Shown here piece by piece: positions 53,485 through 63,560 of a stretch of 64,000 nt of DNA. This stretch comes from Ahaetulla prasina. Taxonomy: Eukaryota > Chordata > Lepidosauria > Squamata > Colubridae. The stretch lies in contig NC_080541.1 in NCBI RefSeq assembly GCF_028640845.1, positions 5,206,435 to 5,270,434 on the forward strand, written 5' to 3'. The notes beneath the pieces are model-generated. The model saw only the letters and a list, made by a program, of their open reading frames with translations, made no database searches and was not told the DNA's origin. Numbering within the stretch: the stretch's first letter is position 1; each line of letters starts with the position of its first letter. Position numbers and translations under genes: made by a program.

Positions 53485-54225
53485 GGTATTCAGCCGGTTT
53501 GGACCGATTTGCCCGAACCGGTTGCAGAAATCGTAAGGTGGGTTCCATGGCTAACCTTTTTGCCATCACGTGCCAGGAGGCGAAGGGGTTGGGGGTGGTC
53601 ACATGCACGTGTTCCCACACCCATAATTCTATGCCCCCTGCGCATGTGCACATGATCCCCCGCTCCCCTCCCCCCCCAGTTCCTGGCATGTGATGGCCCA
53701 CTAGGCCCGTTTTTCTCTCTCAACTGGCTCCAGAGCCTCTCTATGAGTCTGGGGAGGGCAAAAATGGCGTTCCCCGTCCCTCCGGAGGCCAGAAACTGCC
53801 CGTTTGCCAACTTCTGGTTGGAGAGGAAGTGATGTTTTTTGTTGTCCCCAGCCTCCAGAGACTCCTAGAGAGGCTCATCAGGAAATATCACTTTCTGACC
53901 ACCACCCAAGGCCCTCCAAAGGCAGGAAACAGCCTGTTTCCCTACTTCTAGTGGGCCCAGAAGGCCCGAAAGTCAGCTGGCCGGCACATGCATGCGCACC
54001 AGAGCTGAGCTCACGTGCCCACTGATACGGCTACACGTGCCACTTGTCGCACGTGTGCCACAGGTTCGCCATCACGGCTCTATGCCATCCTATTTAGGCA
54101 TGTTTTTGGGGTCGGGCACAGGCATGGAAGGCAGCCGTGCGCGGACCGGGTATGCGTGCACATGAAGTGAGCGTGTGTGTGCGTGGCAAACCAGTAGTAA
54201 CATAATGTGAAACCTACTGCTTTGG
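53485..54225. mobile_element. hAT-like elements, one inside another
   Basis: An outer CCGGTT-rich element (gaaccggttgcagaaatcg at left, aaaccagtagtaacataatg at right) encloses a second one at about 53545-54075 (ATGGCTAACCTTTTTGCC ... AGGTTCGCCATCACGG). The inner one is the uninterrupted relative of 32268-33110. Target duplications were not identified. Confidence 0.6.
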
Positions 54226-54334
54226 ATGGCATGGCATCCATCAATACATTCAAAACGAGAGGAAGGAACCCTTAAGAGTCGATGTGGGCTCATTGAACTT
54301 TGAGAGTCGTTGGTAGAAGGTATAATATAATATA

Positions 54335-54562
54335 ACAACAGAGTTGAAAGGGACCTTGGAGGCCTTCTAGTCCAACCCCCTGCCCAGGCAGGAAACCCTA
54401 CACCATCTCAGTCAGATGGTTATCCAACATTTTCTTAAAAATTTCCAGTGTTGGAGCATTCACAACTTCTGCAGGCAAGTCGTTCCACTTATTAATTGTT
54501 CTAACTGTCAGGAAATTTCTCCTTAGTTCTAAGTTGCTTCTCTCCTTGATCAATTTCCAGTG
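54335..54562 (-). mobile_element. CR1 LINE 3' fragment
   Basis: acagagttgaaagggacctt through gtcaggaaatttctccttag and tctctccttgatcaatttcc. Confidence 0.9.
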
Positions 54563-55080
54563 TTGCTGTCCCTACAGGGCATTGTCAGGGCACACAATTC
54601 CTGCCTAAGTTTCATTGCCGGAGCCGCCACGGGGAGGAATAAGGTCAGTTTAATCTCCACCATGCTTGCAAAATACCAGCCGGTTGTGCTTTCAAATGAA
54701 CTTCAGATCTCCCGACCCCAACAAATCGGCTCTTCGTTGAGCGTTTCCCAAGAGGGCGTTTTGATGACAACGGCAACGGTCTTGAGGACAGCTTCTAAGC
54801 CGGGTAATCGATAAGAATTAAACAGCAGACACATCTTTCAAAGTCAGAAATCTCTAGCTATTGCCGGCCGGTAATGAATTGGTTTGGAAAGATGAAACAA
54901 ATAAATAAAAATAATAATAAATGAGGATGGCAGAGTTAAATTTATTTATTGTTTTTGAAAAAAGTTTTTTATTTTTATATTTTCTTATATACACATTGTG
55001 AATGTACATTCGCTTGTCCATAAATAACCATACATATTTTTTCTAAAGAAAACACAAGGATAAAACACTTGAATTTCATT
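54563..55080. other. Unassigned block, partly exon-like
   Basis: ctacag|GGCATTGTCAGGG ... GGAATAAG|gtcagt has the layout of an internal exon (66 nt, open in one frame) but no family match, and the donor is weak. Downstream it is AT-rich. Left as unassigned. Confidence 0.35.
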
Positions 55081-55284
55081 TGGGGTTGCTCTTCTACTCT
55101 TCCTTTCCCTTTATTTCACAACAAACCTTTTTCTCCTCTTTTCCCTCCCTCCTTGCCTTTCCTACCTTCTTCCTCCTCCTCTCCCTCCTTCTCTCCCTCC
55201 TCCTTCCTCCTTCCCCTTCCTCTCCCACACTCCTCTCCTCTCTCCCTCCTTTCTCACCTTCTGCCCTACTCTTATCCCCTATCC
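55081..55284 (+). repeat. CT-rich low-complexity sequence
   Basis: Interrupted TCC/TTCC repeats on both sides of the MITE at 55285 (resumes to about 55470). Confidence 0.8.
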
Positions 55285-55404
55285 CAGGGGTCTGCAAATT
55301 TGGCTCTTTTAAGACTTGTGGACTTCAACTCCCAGAGTTTCTCAGCCAGCTCTCTGGGAGTTGAAGTCCACAAGTCTTAAAAGAGCCAAGTTTGCAGATC
55401 CCTG
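55285..55404. mobile_element. Palindromic hAT MITE, 120 bp
   Basis: CAGGGGTCTGCAAATTTGG ... AAGTTTGCAGATCCCTG with a perfect 8-bp duplication CCCTATCC (55277-55284 and 55405-55412). Arms gtggacttcaactcccagag pair with the other side. Confidence 0.96.
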
Positions 55405-55570
55405 CCCTATCCTGTCTTCCTCTCCTTCCCCTTTCTTCCATCCCTCTCTCTCCTTCACCTCCTCTATCTTACCCGCAGAGTTAAATTTAGAGGCTCGGTT
55501 TTGACATTCATCTGTAAATGTTAATAAGGGGAGGTTCAAATTACAGGATGGACAAGCGGAGGTAGAAAGA

Positions 55571-55655
55571 GTTGTCCCAAAGGAGTTTTTTTTTCAAGAG
55601 GCAACTGAACTTTCTTGTTATTCCTTGAAAACGTTTCGCTTACATTTAGGCAGAA
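55571..55655 (-). mobile_element. Fragment of the hammerhead-like inverted-repeat family
   Basis: ttgtcccaaaggagtttttt, caagaggcaactgaactttc and gaaaacgtttcgctt match the arm of the 41257 element; here the GAAACGTTTTC part keeps its CpG. Confidence 0.7.
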
Positions 55656-55680
55656 AAAAATAATAATCAAAGGTCTAAGT

Positions 55681-55922
55681 CAGAGGTGGGCTTCACATAC
55701 TGTAACAACCGGCTCACCCAGCACCGGGAATGTGATCACGCACACACTATCCACGCATGCATGCAGCATCAGAAAACACGGCAATTTGCTCACACGCGCC
55801 ATCCACACATGCATGCGGTGTCAAAAACGCAGCGATATAGGACGGGATGGCGCCCAACGGGAGTGCAGGTCTCCACTACCGGTTCGCCCGAACTAATCTG
55901 AACCAGCTAAATCCCACCTCTG
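55681..55922. mobile_element. Non-autonomous hAT, 242 bp
   Basis: CAGAGGTGGGCTTCA and AATCCCACCTCTG ends with a perfect 8-bp duplication GTCTAAGT (55673-55680 and 55923-55930). It has two copies of a catgcatgc(a/g)g(c/t) segment inside. Confidence 0.95.
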
Positions 55923-56045
55923 GTCTAAGTACAGATTAGATGGGTTGGAAGGGACCTTGGAGGTCTTCTAGTCCAACCCACTGCTCAGGCAGGAAACCCT
56001 ACACCACTTCGGACAAATGGTCATCCAACATTTTCTTAAAAACTT

Positions 56046-56795
56046 TGAGGTTTTAAGAAGTGACTATGAATTATGATTTGTGTTATATTTTAATTTTTGT
56101 TGTTAGTTTTATACCCTGTATTCGGTTCTGGGAAGTCCCAGGGGGTGGGGGGGAAAAGGGGAAGGGAGGAGGAGGGGGGAGGAGGGTAGAAAATGGATTG
56201 ATGGTCAATGTACAAAGATGATCGAAGACGTATAATTAATGTAAGATCGGAGCTGCCCGGCTACCACTTCAGAATGATGGGAAAGAAGGAAGTAGAAGAG
56301 AGAAGGAGGTAGGAAAGAGAAGAGGAGGAAGAGGAAAGGAAGGAAGAGGATAGAAGAGGAGAAGAAAGGAGTAGGGAGGAAGGAGGAGAATGTAGATAAG
56401 AGAGGGGAGGAGGGTAGAAAATGGATTAATGGTCAATGTACAAAGATGATCGAAGACGTATAATTAATGTAAGATCGGAGCTGCCTGGCTACCACTTCAG
56501 AATGATGGGAAAGAAGGAAGTAGAAGAGAGAAGGAGGTAGGAAAGAGAAGAGGAGGAAGAGGAAAGGAAGGAAGAGGGATAGAAGAGGGAGAAGAAAGGA
56601 GTAGGGAGGAAGGAGGAGAGAATGTAGATAAGAGAGGGGGAGGATGGTTGTGGAAAGTAGAAGAAGGTAGAGAAGGGAAGAGAGTTAAAGGAAGGGGGTG
56701 GTGACCGGGCAGGTCCGATTAATTGTATATGATGGTACATTAAATATGTTATTGGATATGAATGTTAAAATAAAACTTTTTTAATTAAAAAACAC
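56046..56795 (+). mobile_element. L1 LINE 3' fragment with 18-bp target duplication
   Basis: About 750 bp of L1 3' end with purine-rich tract, ending tgttaaaataaaactttttt and an A-rich tail. The 18-bp flank acattttcttaaaaactt occurs at 56028-56045 and 56796-56813. It contains a 228-bp tandem duplication. L1 assignment rests on the tail, the long duplication and the separate L1 protein match at 58320. Confidence 0.75.
56166..56640 (+). repeat. 228-bp tandem duplication inside the L1 tail
   Basis: gtagaaaatggatt(g/a)atggtc recurs at 56186 and 56414, with the following gatcgaagacgtataattaa and the purine tract also repeated, differing at a few sites. Confidence 0.92.
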
Positions 56796-56999
56796 ACATT
56801 TTCTTAAAAACTTCCAGTATTGGAGCATTCACAACTTCCGGAGCAAGTTGTTCCACTGATTAATTGTTCTGACTGTCAGGAAATTTCTCCTTAGTTCTAG
56901 GTTGGTTCTTTCCTTGATTAGTTGGTTGTCTAAAAAAATAAAATAAATAATAATAATAATAGAAAAAACCTCCAGTGTTGGAGCATTCACATATCAGAA

Positions 57000-57668
57000 C
57001 CAATCCTCATCCCGAGAGAAGGTTTTTATGGAAATGCTTACAGATCTAGATTTCCTAAATTGCAAGTCTTGGAAGTAAGAGTGTCTCGGAGTGTCTGTTT
57101 TCAAAGAAAGAGATGCAAAGCTTTCAGAGGTGTCACTTCGCGCCACGCTGCAGGTAGGAGAGACGGTGCTGTATAATTTATTTATTTTTTCCCCAGCAGT
57201 GACAGCTGGAAGACTGTGCTTTGCCGGCATAACACAACCAAGGTTTTTAAGAATGATGAGACTATAATTCAGGCAGTTTAAAATGGCCTGAAATGCAATA
57301 ATAATAATAATAATAGTAAAAAGATTCAACTGAGGCTTATACTTATTAAAAGAACCAGCCCGGTCAATCAGTATGAACAAAAGTTGACCCCTTTCAAACC
57401 TGACCTCAGCTTGGCTAGGACTCTACAGGGCTTCCTTGTCTCTTTATTGTGATCTAGCTGCCTGCTTGTTAAATAAAAGGCAATCTTGGAAAAAAGGGGA
57501 AAAAATAATAAGTGACAATGGCAGGCAACAAGGGGGAAGGAACATGTATGGTTTTGCTCCAGAAATTATTCTATTTCACTCACGTTTCTACATGGCCATC
57601 TGTTGGCCTGACAGGTTAGGCCATGAAATGAACAGGAAGGAGAGGAGAGATGCTAAATAGAAAGATAG
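57000..57668. other. Unassigned sequence
   Basis: A short (AAT)n at about 57298-57316. No supported exon or repeat terminus. Confidence 0.45.
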
Positions 57669-57681
57669 AACTGCAGTTTTT

Positions 57682-58713
57682 GTTTTATTTTTTAAAAAAA
57701 GTTTTTTTTAAAAAAATTTATAGACAAACATACATTTAAAACATCAGTAATTCCTCCCATGCGACATCTCGGTGTTTTAAAATTAAAAACTATTAGTAAT
57801 TTTAATGGGTTTTTTTATGGTTTTAATGTGTATTTTAATTAATGGGCCAAATTGAATAGGTTTTTTTAAAACCGGTTTTTAGCTGTATATTGTATGTTTT
57901 TTATTGTGTTTTTTACCTGGCTGTAAACCGCCCTGAGTCCTTTGGGAGAAGGGCGGTATAGAAATTAAATTATTCATTATTCATTCATTCATTCTTCCTG
58001 ATTCCATCATTTTATTGTTTCTTCTTTCTTCACTTCAATTTAAACTTAATAATTATAATAACGGAAGGACCTTGGAGGTCTTCTAGTCCAACCCCCTGCT
58101 CAGGCAGGAAACCCTACACCATTTCAGACAAATGATTATCCATCATTTTCTTTAAAATTTCCAGTGTTGGAGTATTCACAACTTCTGCAGGCAAGTTGTT
58201 CCACTGATTAATTGTTCTAACTGTCAAGAAATTTCTCCTTAGTTCTAAGTTGCTTCTCTCCTTTTTATTATTACCAACTATTACCATTTTTCCACAGATA
58301 CATTATTATCATTATCTTACATAATTATCCATTGCTTATCTGTACCTTTCTTCTAACCAATGGTAAAATTTATCCCATATCTTAAAGTATTCTGAATCCT
58401 CGCTTTCCTTAATCATCAAAGTTAATCTGTTCATTTCTACACAATCTAATTTTTTTCTAATAATTCTCCTTCCAGGGGTATTTTCTCTACTTTCCAATTT
58501 TGCGCAAAGACAATTCTTGCTGCTGTAATTACCTGTATAAGCAAATATTTTCTTTACTGATTTTCTCTGGTAGAATCCCCAATAAGAACAACTCCTGTTT
58601 TGAGTCAATGTGTTGTTGGGTCATTTCTTCTAACCAACCCTTTATTTGCTCCCAATAGTTTTTGGCTTCCGGGCATGTCCACCACATATGATAATAAGAT
58701 CCTGGTATAACAA
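57682..58713 (-). mobile_element. L1 LINE 3' part with nested insertions
   Basis: Flanked by the 13-bp duplication AACTGCAGTTTTT (57669-57681 and 58714-58726), with a T-rich (polyA) start at the left. ORF2 remnant at 58320-58710. An L2-like tail (57765-57995, plus) and a CR1 tail (58062-58262, minus) are inserted. Confidence 0.82.
58320..58710 (-). pseudogene. L1 ORF2 C-terminal fragment, frameshifted
   Basis: One frame reads YHMWWTCPEAKNYWEQIKGW and ELFLLGILPEK (the L1 ORF2 C-terminal cysteine region, HMWW.C), the next reads RLTLMIKESEDSEYFKIWDK. A frameshift near 58540 separates them. Inactive. Confidence 0.87.
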
Positions 58714-58726
58714 AACTGCAGTTTTT

Positions 58727-59570
58727 AAAGGACATGCTGGAGATGTCAACACTGAAGTGAAGCTGGCTGAGGCCATCTTGGAGGCTTCAGGGTTGCCACG
58801 CAACGGTGGGAGGGAGGAAGAGAGTTAGGTGGGGTTTTGTAGCCAAAACAATAAAGTTTTTTTGTGGGAACCAAGGACATTCTCACAGGTGGCTGGCCAG
58901 AGGAGGAGCAAAGTAACCAAGCTACTGGCTAACATCTGGATTGAACAGTGTGACCAGTGACTTTTGTGGGGGGGGGAACTATTGATTAGGTGAAAGCCGC
59001 GGGAATTTTCAGAGTTGGCTTTCACCAGTTGTGCCAATATGATGTATCCAATAAACTGGAGCCACATGTCGCATGTCTTTGACCCCTCTCCTGCAACTCC
59101 CTGCCGACCCAGTCATGTGACCTGCTCTTCGGCCCAAGACACTGGCCCAACATGGCCTTGGCCAACGCCAACCTCACTAATACAAGGGCTGGCGGGTTGA
59201 TAATGGGATCCAGGAGGAGGGTACAACGGAAAGGGAGACAGGCCCACAGTGGAGGAGTGAACATGAGCCACAATGGGGGCTTCCCCAAAGACGGCTCTTC
59301 TCTTCCTCCTTACGTGACCCCCTGGCTGGCTGTTACAGGGCCGGGAGGGTGCAGTGAAGGCACGCGGAGCGGGCAGATTTACCAGCTGGCGGGTAAGTGT
59401 CTTTGGCGAGGGCTCTCTGGCTTTCTCCAAGCAGGCTGGGCTTGCGAGGTTCAACTGGTTTCCCGCTGCCCTAAGCTTCTTTACTCCTCCAGCTGAGGAG
59501 TGCCACCAGCGGCATTGATTGAAAAGCATCTTCCAGGTGATGAAAGTCCCCCGTGCAAGATTTAAAGCCA
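58727..59570. other. Unassigned; possibly LTR-element sequence
   Basis: Two AATAAA signals (58848 and 59049), the second 40 bp before a C-rich stretch as in LTR R-U5 parts, followed by GC-rich sequence with an open frame (59152-59496). No TG..CA boundary with a target duplication and no recognisable protein, so the assignment is weak. Confidence 0.35.
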
Positions 59571-59577
59571 TCCAGAG

Positions 59578-60667
59578 CAGCGGTCACCAACCGGTGGTCC
59601 GTGGACCACTGGTGGTCCACGAGAAAATTTTGGTGGTCCGCAGAAAAATTATTTGCATTATTTATTTATTTATTTATTATTTTATTTATCACATTTGTAT
59701 ACCGCCCTATCTCCCTAGGGACTCAGGGCGGTTCACAGGCAGATAAAAAAGATACAAAAGATAAAATAATTACAAAATAAAATAGCACTTAAAAAACTTA
59801 TTCTACATAGCCAAATTTTAAAAACAATATAAAATAACCCATTAAAACCAATATAAATTTAAAATCTAATCCAGTCCTGCGCAAATAAATAGATGTGTTT
59901 TAAGCTCGCGGCGGAAGGTTCGGAGGTCCGGAAGTTGACGGAGTCCTGGGGGGAGTTCGTTCCAGAGGGTGGGATATATTGCACTAAATCAGGGGTCCTT
60001 GAACTACAGCCCTTGGGACAGATTTGTGCAATGAACGTATGTGTGGCTGCAGAGAGTCTCCCCCTTCGGGGTCATTTTGTGCAGATCGGAGGGGGCAGAA
60101 ATTCCAACTTGGGGTCTGCTTCAGCTTCCTGGTGTGGGGCTTTGGGTGAAGGCTGGAGGGAAATGCTGCTGGTGGCAAAGAGCCGGAGGGCCTTGTTCCA
60201 GTGGGACTGGATCATGGCTGGGAACTGGCTGACCATCTCAGCCAAGCTGAGCCTCCAGGTGCCTTTACCTGGCCTTGCACTCCCGCAGGTCTTTCCTCTT
60301 TTTGGAAAGCCTATGCTCCTAGTCCTCAGTGAGGTGCTTCTGCTGAGCCTCCTTCTCAGTCAGATCCAATTTGAACTGAGCTGTTTTGACAACTCCTTTT
60401 CATGGTGGCTGCTTAGCTCCAGCAACTGCTTCCTGTTGGGGCCCTAAGGAGCCAGGTGGGGAGGCGAGGAGGGACTGGGAGGGGTGAGTAGAGGTCGGCA
60501 AGGTGCCCCTCGATGTGAGTGACATCGAGTTGGCCACGCCCAACAAGTCACATGACCACCTGGCCACGCCCACCCAGCCGGTCATTAGGCAGATCGTATT
60601 AGTGGTCTGCGGGATTTAAAATTATAAATATAGTGGTCCCCGAGGTCCGAAAGGTTGGTGACCTCTG
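59578..60667. mobile_element. hAT element, 1,090 bp, with L2-like insert
   Basis: CAGCGGTCACCAACCGGTGG ... AGGTTGGTGACCTCTG ends with a perfect 8-bp duplication ATCCAGAG (59570-59577 and 60668-60675). It contains tggtggtccgcagaaaaatt, a minus L2-like tail (59655-59985), and a piece starting caggggtccttgaactacag that looks like another hAT terminus. Confidence 0.94.
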
Positions 60668-60954
60668 ATCCAGAGGATGCTTCTCAATGAATGCCACTGG
60701 CGGCGTTGCGAGGGTATTCCCGCTCATGCATATATATGCAAGAGAGAGATAGAAATGAGAGAAAAATAGAAACCAATGTAAATATAAGAATGTAGAGGAA
60801 CGTGTAAATAAGGAATAGAGACTATATATCATCGCCGATACGGCAAGCTGTAAAATATGTTATATTGTGTCTGTTATGTGTTTTTAATGTGTTTTTGTTT
60901 TTTTCTCTTATTTTTTTAAAAATTTGAAGTTTAATAAAAATTATTTTTTTAAAA

Positions 60955-61262
60955 AAAGAAAGAAATGAGAGAAAAGGGGATAAAGAGAGAGAGAGAGAGA
61001 GAGAAATGACAAAAGAATGGAGGGAGCGAATGAGAGAGAGGAAGAAGAAACAAATGAAAGAGAGGGAGAGAGAATTGAGAAAGTTGGAGGGAGAGAAAGA
61101 GGGAAAAGAGGGAAACAAATGAGAGAGAGGAAAGGAAGGAAGGAAGGAAGGAAGGAAGGAAGGAAGGAAAAAAGAAAAAAAGAAAAAGGAAAGGGAGGGA
61201 GGAAGGAAGGAAGGAAGGAAGAGGAAAAAGAGAGAAAAACAGGAATGGGAGGGAGGAAGGGA
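60955..61262 (+). repeat. Purine-rich (GAGA/GGAA)n block
   Basis: GA and GGAA repeats following a LINE-like tail (tttaataaaaattattt) at 60930. Open frames on both strands are artefacts. Confidence 0.9.
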
Positions 61263-61549
61263 GACCCATTTCCCACAGAAAACACTGGGACCCACAAAAC
61301 CTGGGTAAGCGTGGCTGGGGACGGAGTATCATGTGACCGGATGGGAGTAATATTGAGTTGGCCACACCTACCCAGGTTTTGTGGCTCCCAGTGTTTTCTT
61401 TTCTATGGGAAACGGGTCCAAATGGCTCTTTGAGTGTTTAAGGTTACAGAACTGTCCTTTGAGGAATTTGCCTGCCTCAGAATTCTACTTTCTATGGGTC
61501 CATTACTTGGAAGGCTGACAGGAGAACTTGCTCGAGGCATCACTGTAGC

Positions 61550-62575
61550 ATTAGTGAAGTGCTGTCCCGATGCCTGGAAGCAGTACGGGTCTGGATGGGG
61601 AGAAACAGACTCAGACTCAATCCATCCAAGATGGAGTGGCTGTGGATGCCGGCACCCCGGTACAGTCAGCTGCAACTGTGGCTGACTGTTGGGGGCGAGT
61701 CATTGGCCCCAACAGAAAGGGTGCGCAACTTGGGCATTCTCCTGGATGGACTGCTGTCGTTTGAAGATCAGTTGGCGGCCGTCTCCAGGAGAGCCTTTTA
61801 CCAGGTTCGCCTGGTGCGCCAGTTGCGCCCCTTTCTTGACCGGGATGCCTTATGCACGGTCACTCATGCTCTCGTCACTTCTCGTCTGGATTATTGCAAT
61901 GCTCTCTACATGGGGCTACCCCTGAAGTGCACTCGGAGGCTCCAGTTAGTCCAGAATGCAGCTGCGCGGGTGATTGAGGGAGCCACACGTTGCTCCCGGG
62001 TAACACCGCTCCTGCGCAGTCTGCACTGGCTACCTGTGGTCTTTCGGGTGTGCTTCAATGTGTTGGTTACCACCTTTAAAGCGCTCCATGGCTTAGGGCC
62101 CGGGTACTTACGGGACCGCCTGCTGTTACCGTCTGCCTCCCACCGACCCGTACGCTCACACAGAGAGGGTCTTCTCAGGGTGCCGTCCGCCAAACAATGT
62201 CGGCTGGCGGCCCCCAGGGGAAGGGCCTTCTCTGTTGGAGCACCCACCCTCTGGAACAAACTTCCCCCCGGTTTACCCCAATTACCTGACCTTCGGACCT
62301 TTCGCCGTGAATTGAAAACATATCTGTTCATCCAAGCGGGGCTGGCTTGATTTTTAAATTTTTAAATTTCTGTTTTTTTAATAATTTTAGATTGGAGTAT
62401 TTTAGTATAGGTCAATTTGACGGTTTTAATTTTCGGCCATCTTTGAATCTGTATTTTAATTGTTATTTTAATTTTGTATATTATTGTTTTAATCTGGTTG
62501 TACACCGCCCTGAGTCCTTCGGGAGAAGGGCGGTATAAAAATCTAAATAAACTAAACTAAACTAAACTAAACATT
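61550..62575 (+). mobile_element. L2-like LINE, 5'-truncated, best preserved copy
   Basis: About 1.0 kb from the RT C-terminal region to CACCGCCCTGAGTCCTTCGG, AGAAGGGCGGTATAAAAAT and an (AAACT)n tail. Confidence 0.92.
61559..62350 (+). pseudogene. L2-like ORF2 C-terminal domain, 263 codons open
   Basis: Open frame from CLEAVRVWMGRNRLRLNPS through RNLGILLDGLLSFEDQLAAV, LVTSRLDYCNALYMGLPL, QNAAARVIEG, LHWLPVVFRVCFNVLVTTF, ALHGLGPGYLRDRL, GRAFSVGAPTLWNKLP and ends FIQAGLA. This is the whole region after the RT YADD box of the L2 clade. Endonuclease and RT core are missing. It is the longest intact retroelement frame here. Confidence 0.9.
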
Positions 62576-62985
62576 AGCATGGATGGCCATACAGTAACTA
62601 GGTGAGGCCATCATCCGATGAGTGGCCATGGACAGAGTTTCCATCTGAAGGCCACTAAAAAAAACAAAACCCAGAGCACGACAGAAGTGTTTTTCCAATG
62701 ACAACCGCTGCAAGCTGTGGATAGGAAGCAGGAAAAAGGTTCTTTGACAAATCGGCCATCAACAGGCACATTGAGGTAAACAAAAACTGTGTATCGTTTA
62801 AAAGGGACGATCAAAAAGCTAAAAAGGAGAGCCAAATGCCTGTTCAACACTCACATAAGCAGAGATTGACGCCAAGAGTACTACTAGAGCAACAATCAAG
62901 CGCTAAATAATATCCCAATCCAAGAAACATCAATTCAAACAAATAGTAAACAATAACCTAATGAAGGAAGCACCAAGAGCACGCC
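62576..62985. other. Unassigned sequence
   Basis: No repeat terminus or splice-flanked exon recognised. Confidence 0.45.
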
Positions 62986-62989
62986 CACC

Positions 62990-63560
62990 AGCACTGACAG
63001 GGCAAACCACTTGTATGTAAAAAGAAACCCAACCCTACTCCCTACAAGCACTGATGATGATCCCTAGTTGGGTAATGAAACATCTGCAAGGAAACAACCA
63101 GGTTTGCAGAGCAACAAGGCCTTTGTGATTCTCCTTCTCTTCCTCTCCTCTTGCTCCTCCGCTCCACAAACACCTCTCCACTTTAGTACTGATGGAATTA
63201 CCTAGTTGGGTAATGAAATGTCTTCAGGAAAACAGAGAGCACCAAGGACTCTACAGTCCTCCTCCTCCTCCTCCTCCTCCTCCTCCTCCTCCTCCTCCTC
63301 CTCCTCCTCCTCCTCCTCCTCCTCCTCCTCCTCTCCCTTTTCCTGCTCCATGCAACTTCCCCTCCCTTCTACGATTAATGTTGTTACCTAGTTGGGTAAT
63401 GAAACATCTGCAAGGAAACAACAAAGCTCAGAGAGCACAAGGACCCCACAGTTTTCCTCCTCCTCCTCCTCCTCCTCCCTGCAGCTTCCCCTTCCTTCTA
63501 GCTCGGATGATGTTACCTAGTTGGGTGATGAAACATCTGCAGAATGAAACAAGAGAGCAT
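62990..63560 (+). repeat. Tandem dispersed-repeat units with hammerhead-like core and (CCT)n
   Basis: Four related units of 120-210 bp, each with a gatga-type start, acctagttgggtaatgaaa, ctgcaaggaaacaac, an agcac(a/c)aagga stretch and a (CCT)n (63257-63331, about 25 uninterrupted units; 63455-63478). Same family as 50450-51930. Confidence 0.92.
63051..63081 (+). other. Hammerhead-ribozyme-like core in the tandem unit
   Basis: CTGATGA, then a short hairpin (CCCTAGTTGGG here; TTACC/GGTAA in the sister units), then GAAAC. Flanking AGCA before and TGC after the ATC triplet can form a 3-bp stem I. Layout matches hammerhead core strands; activity unproven. Confidence 0.4.

Larger units (their letters stand above)
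55932..56935 (-). mobile_element. CR1 LINE 3' part split by an L1
   Basis: CR1 from gggttggaagggaccttgga to catccaacattttcttaaaa at 56045, resuming at 56796. The restored order across the L1 matches the CR1 at 54335. Confidence 0.88.

Noticed and set aside
59152..59496. 114-codon GC-rich frame as a possible gag-like protein
   Set aside because: No zinc knuckle or other retroviral motif visible, and the minus strand is open too; kept only as unassigned sequence.
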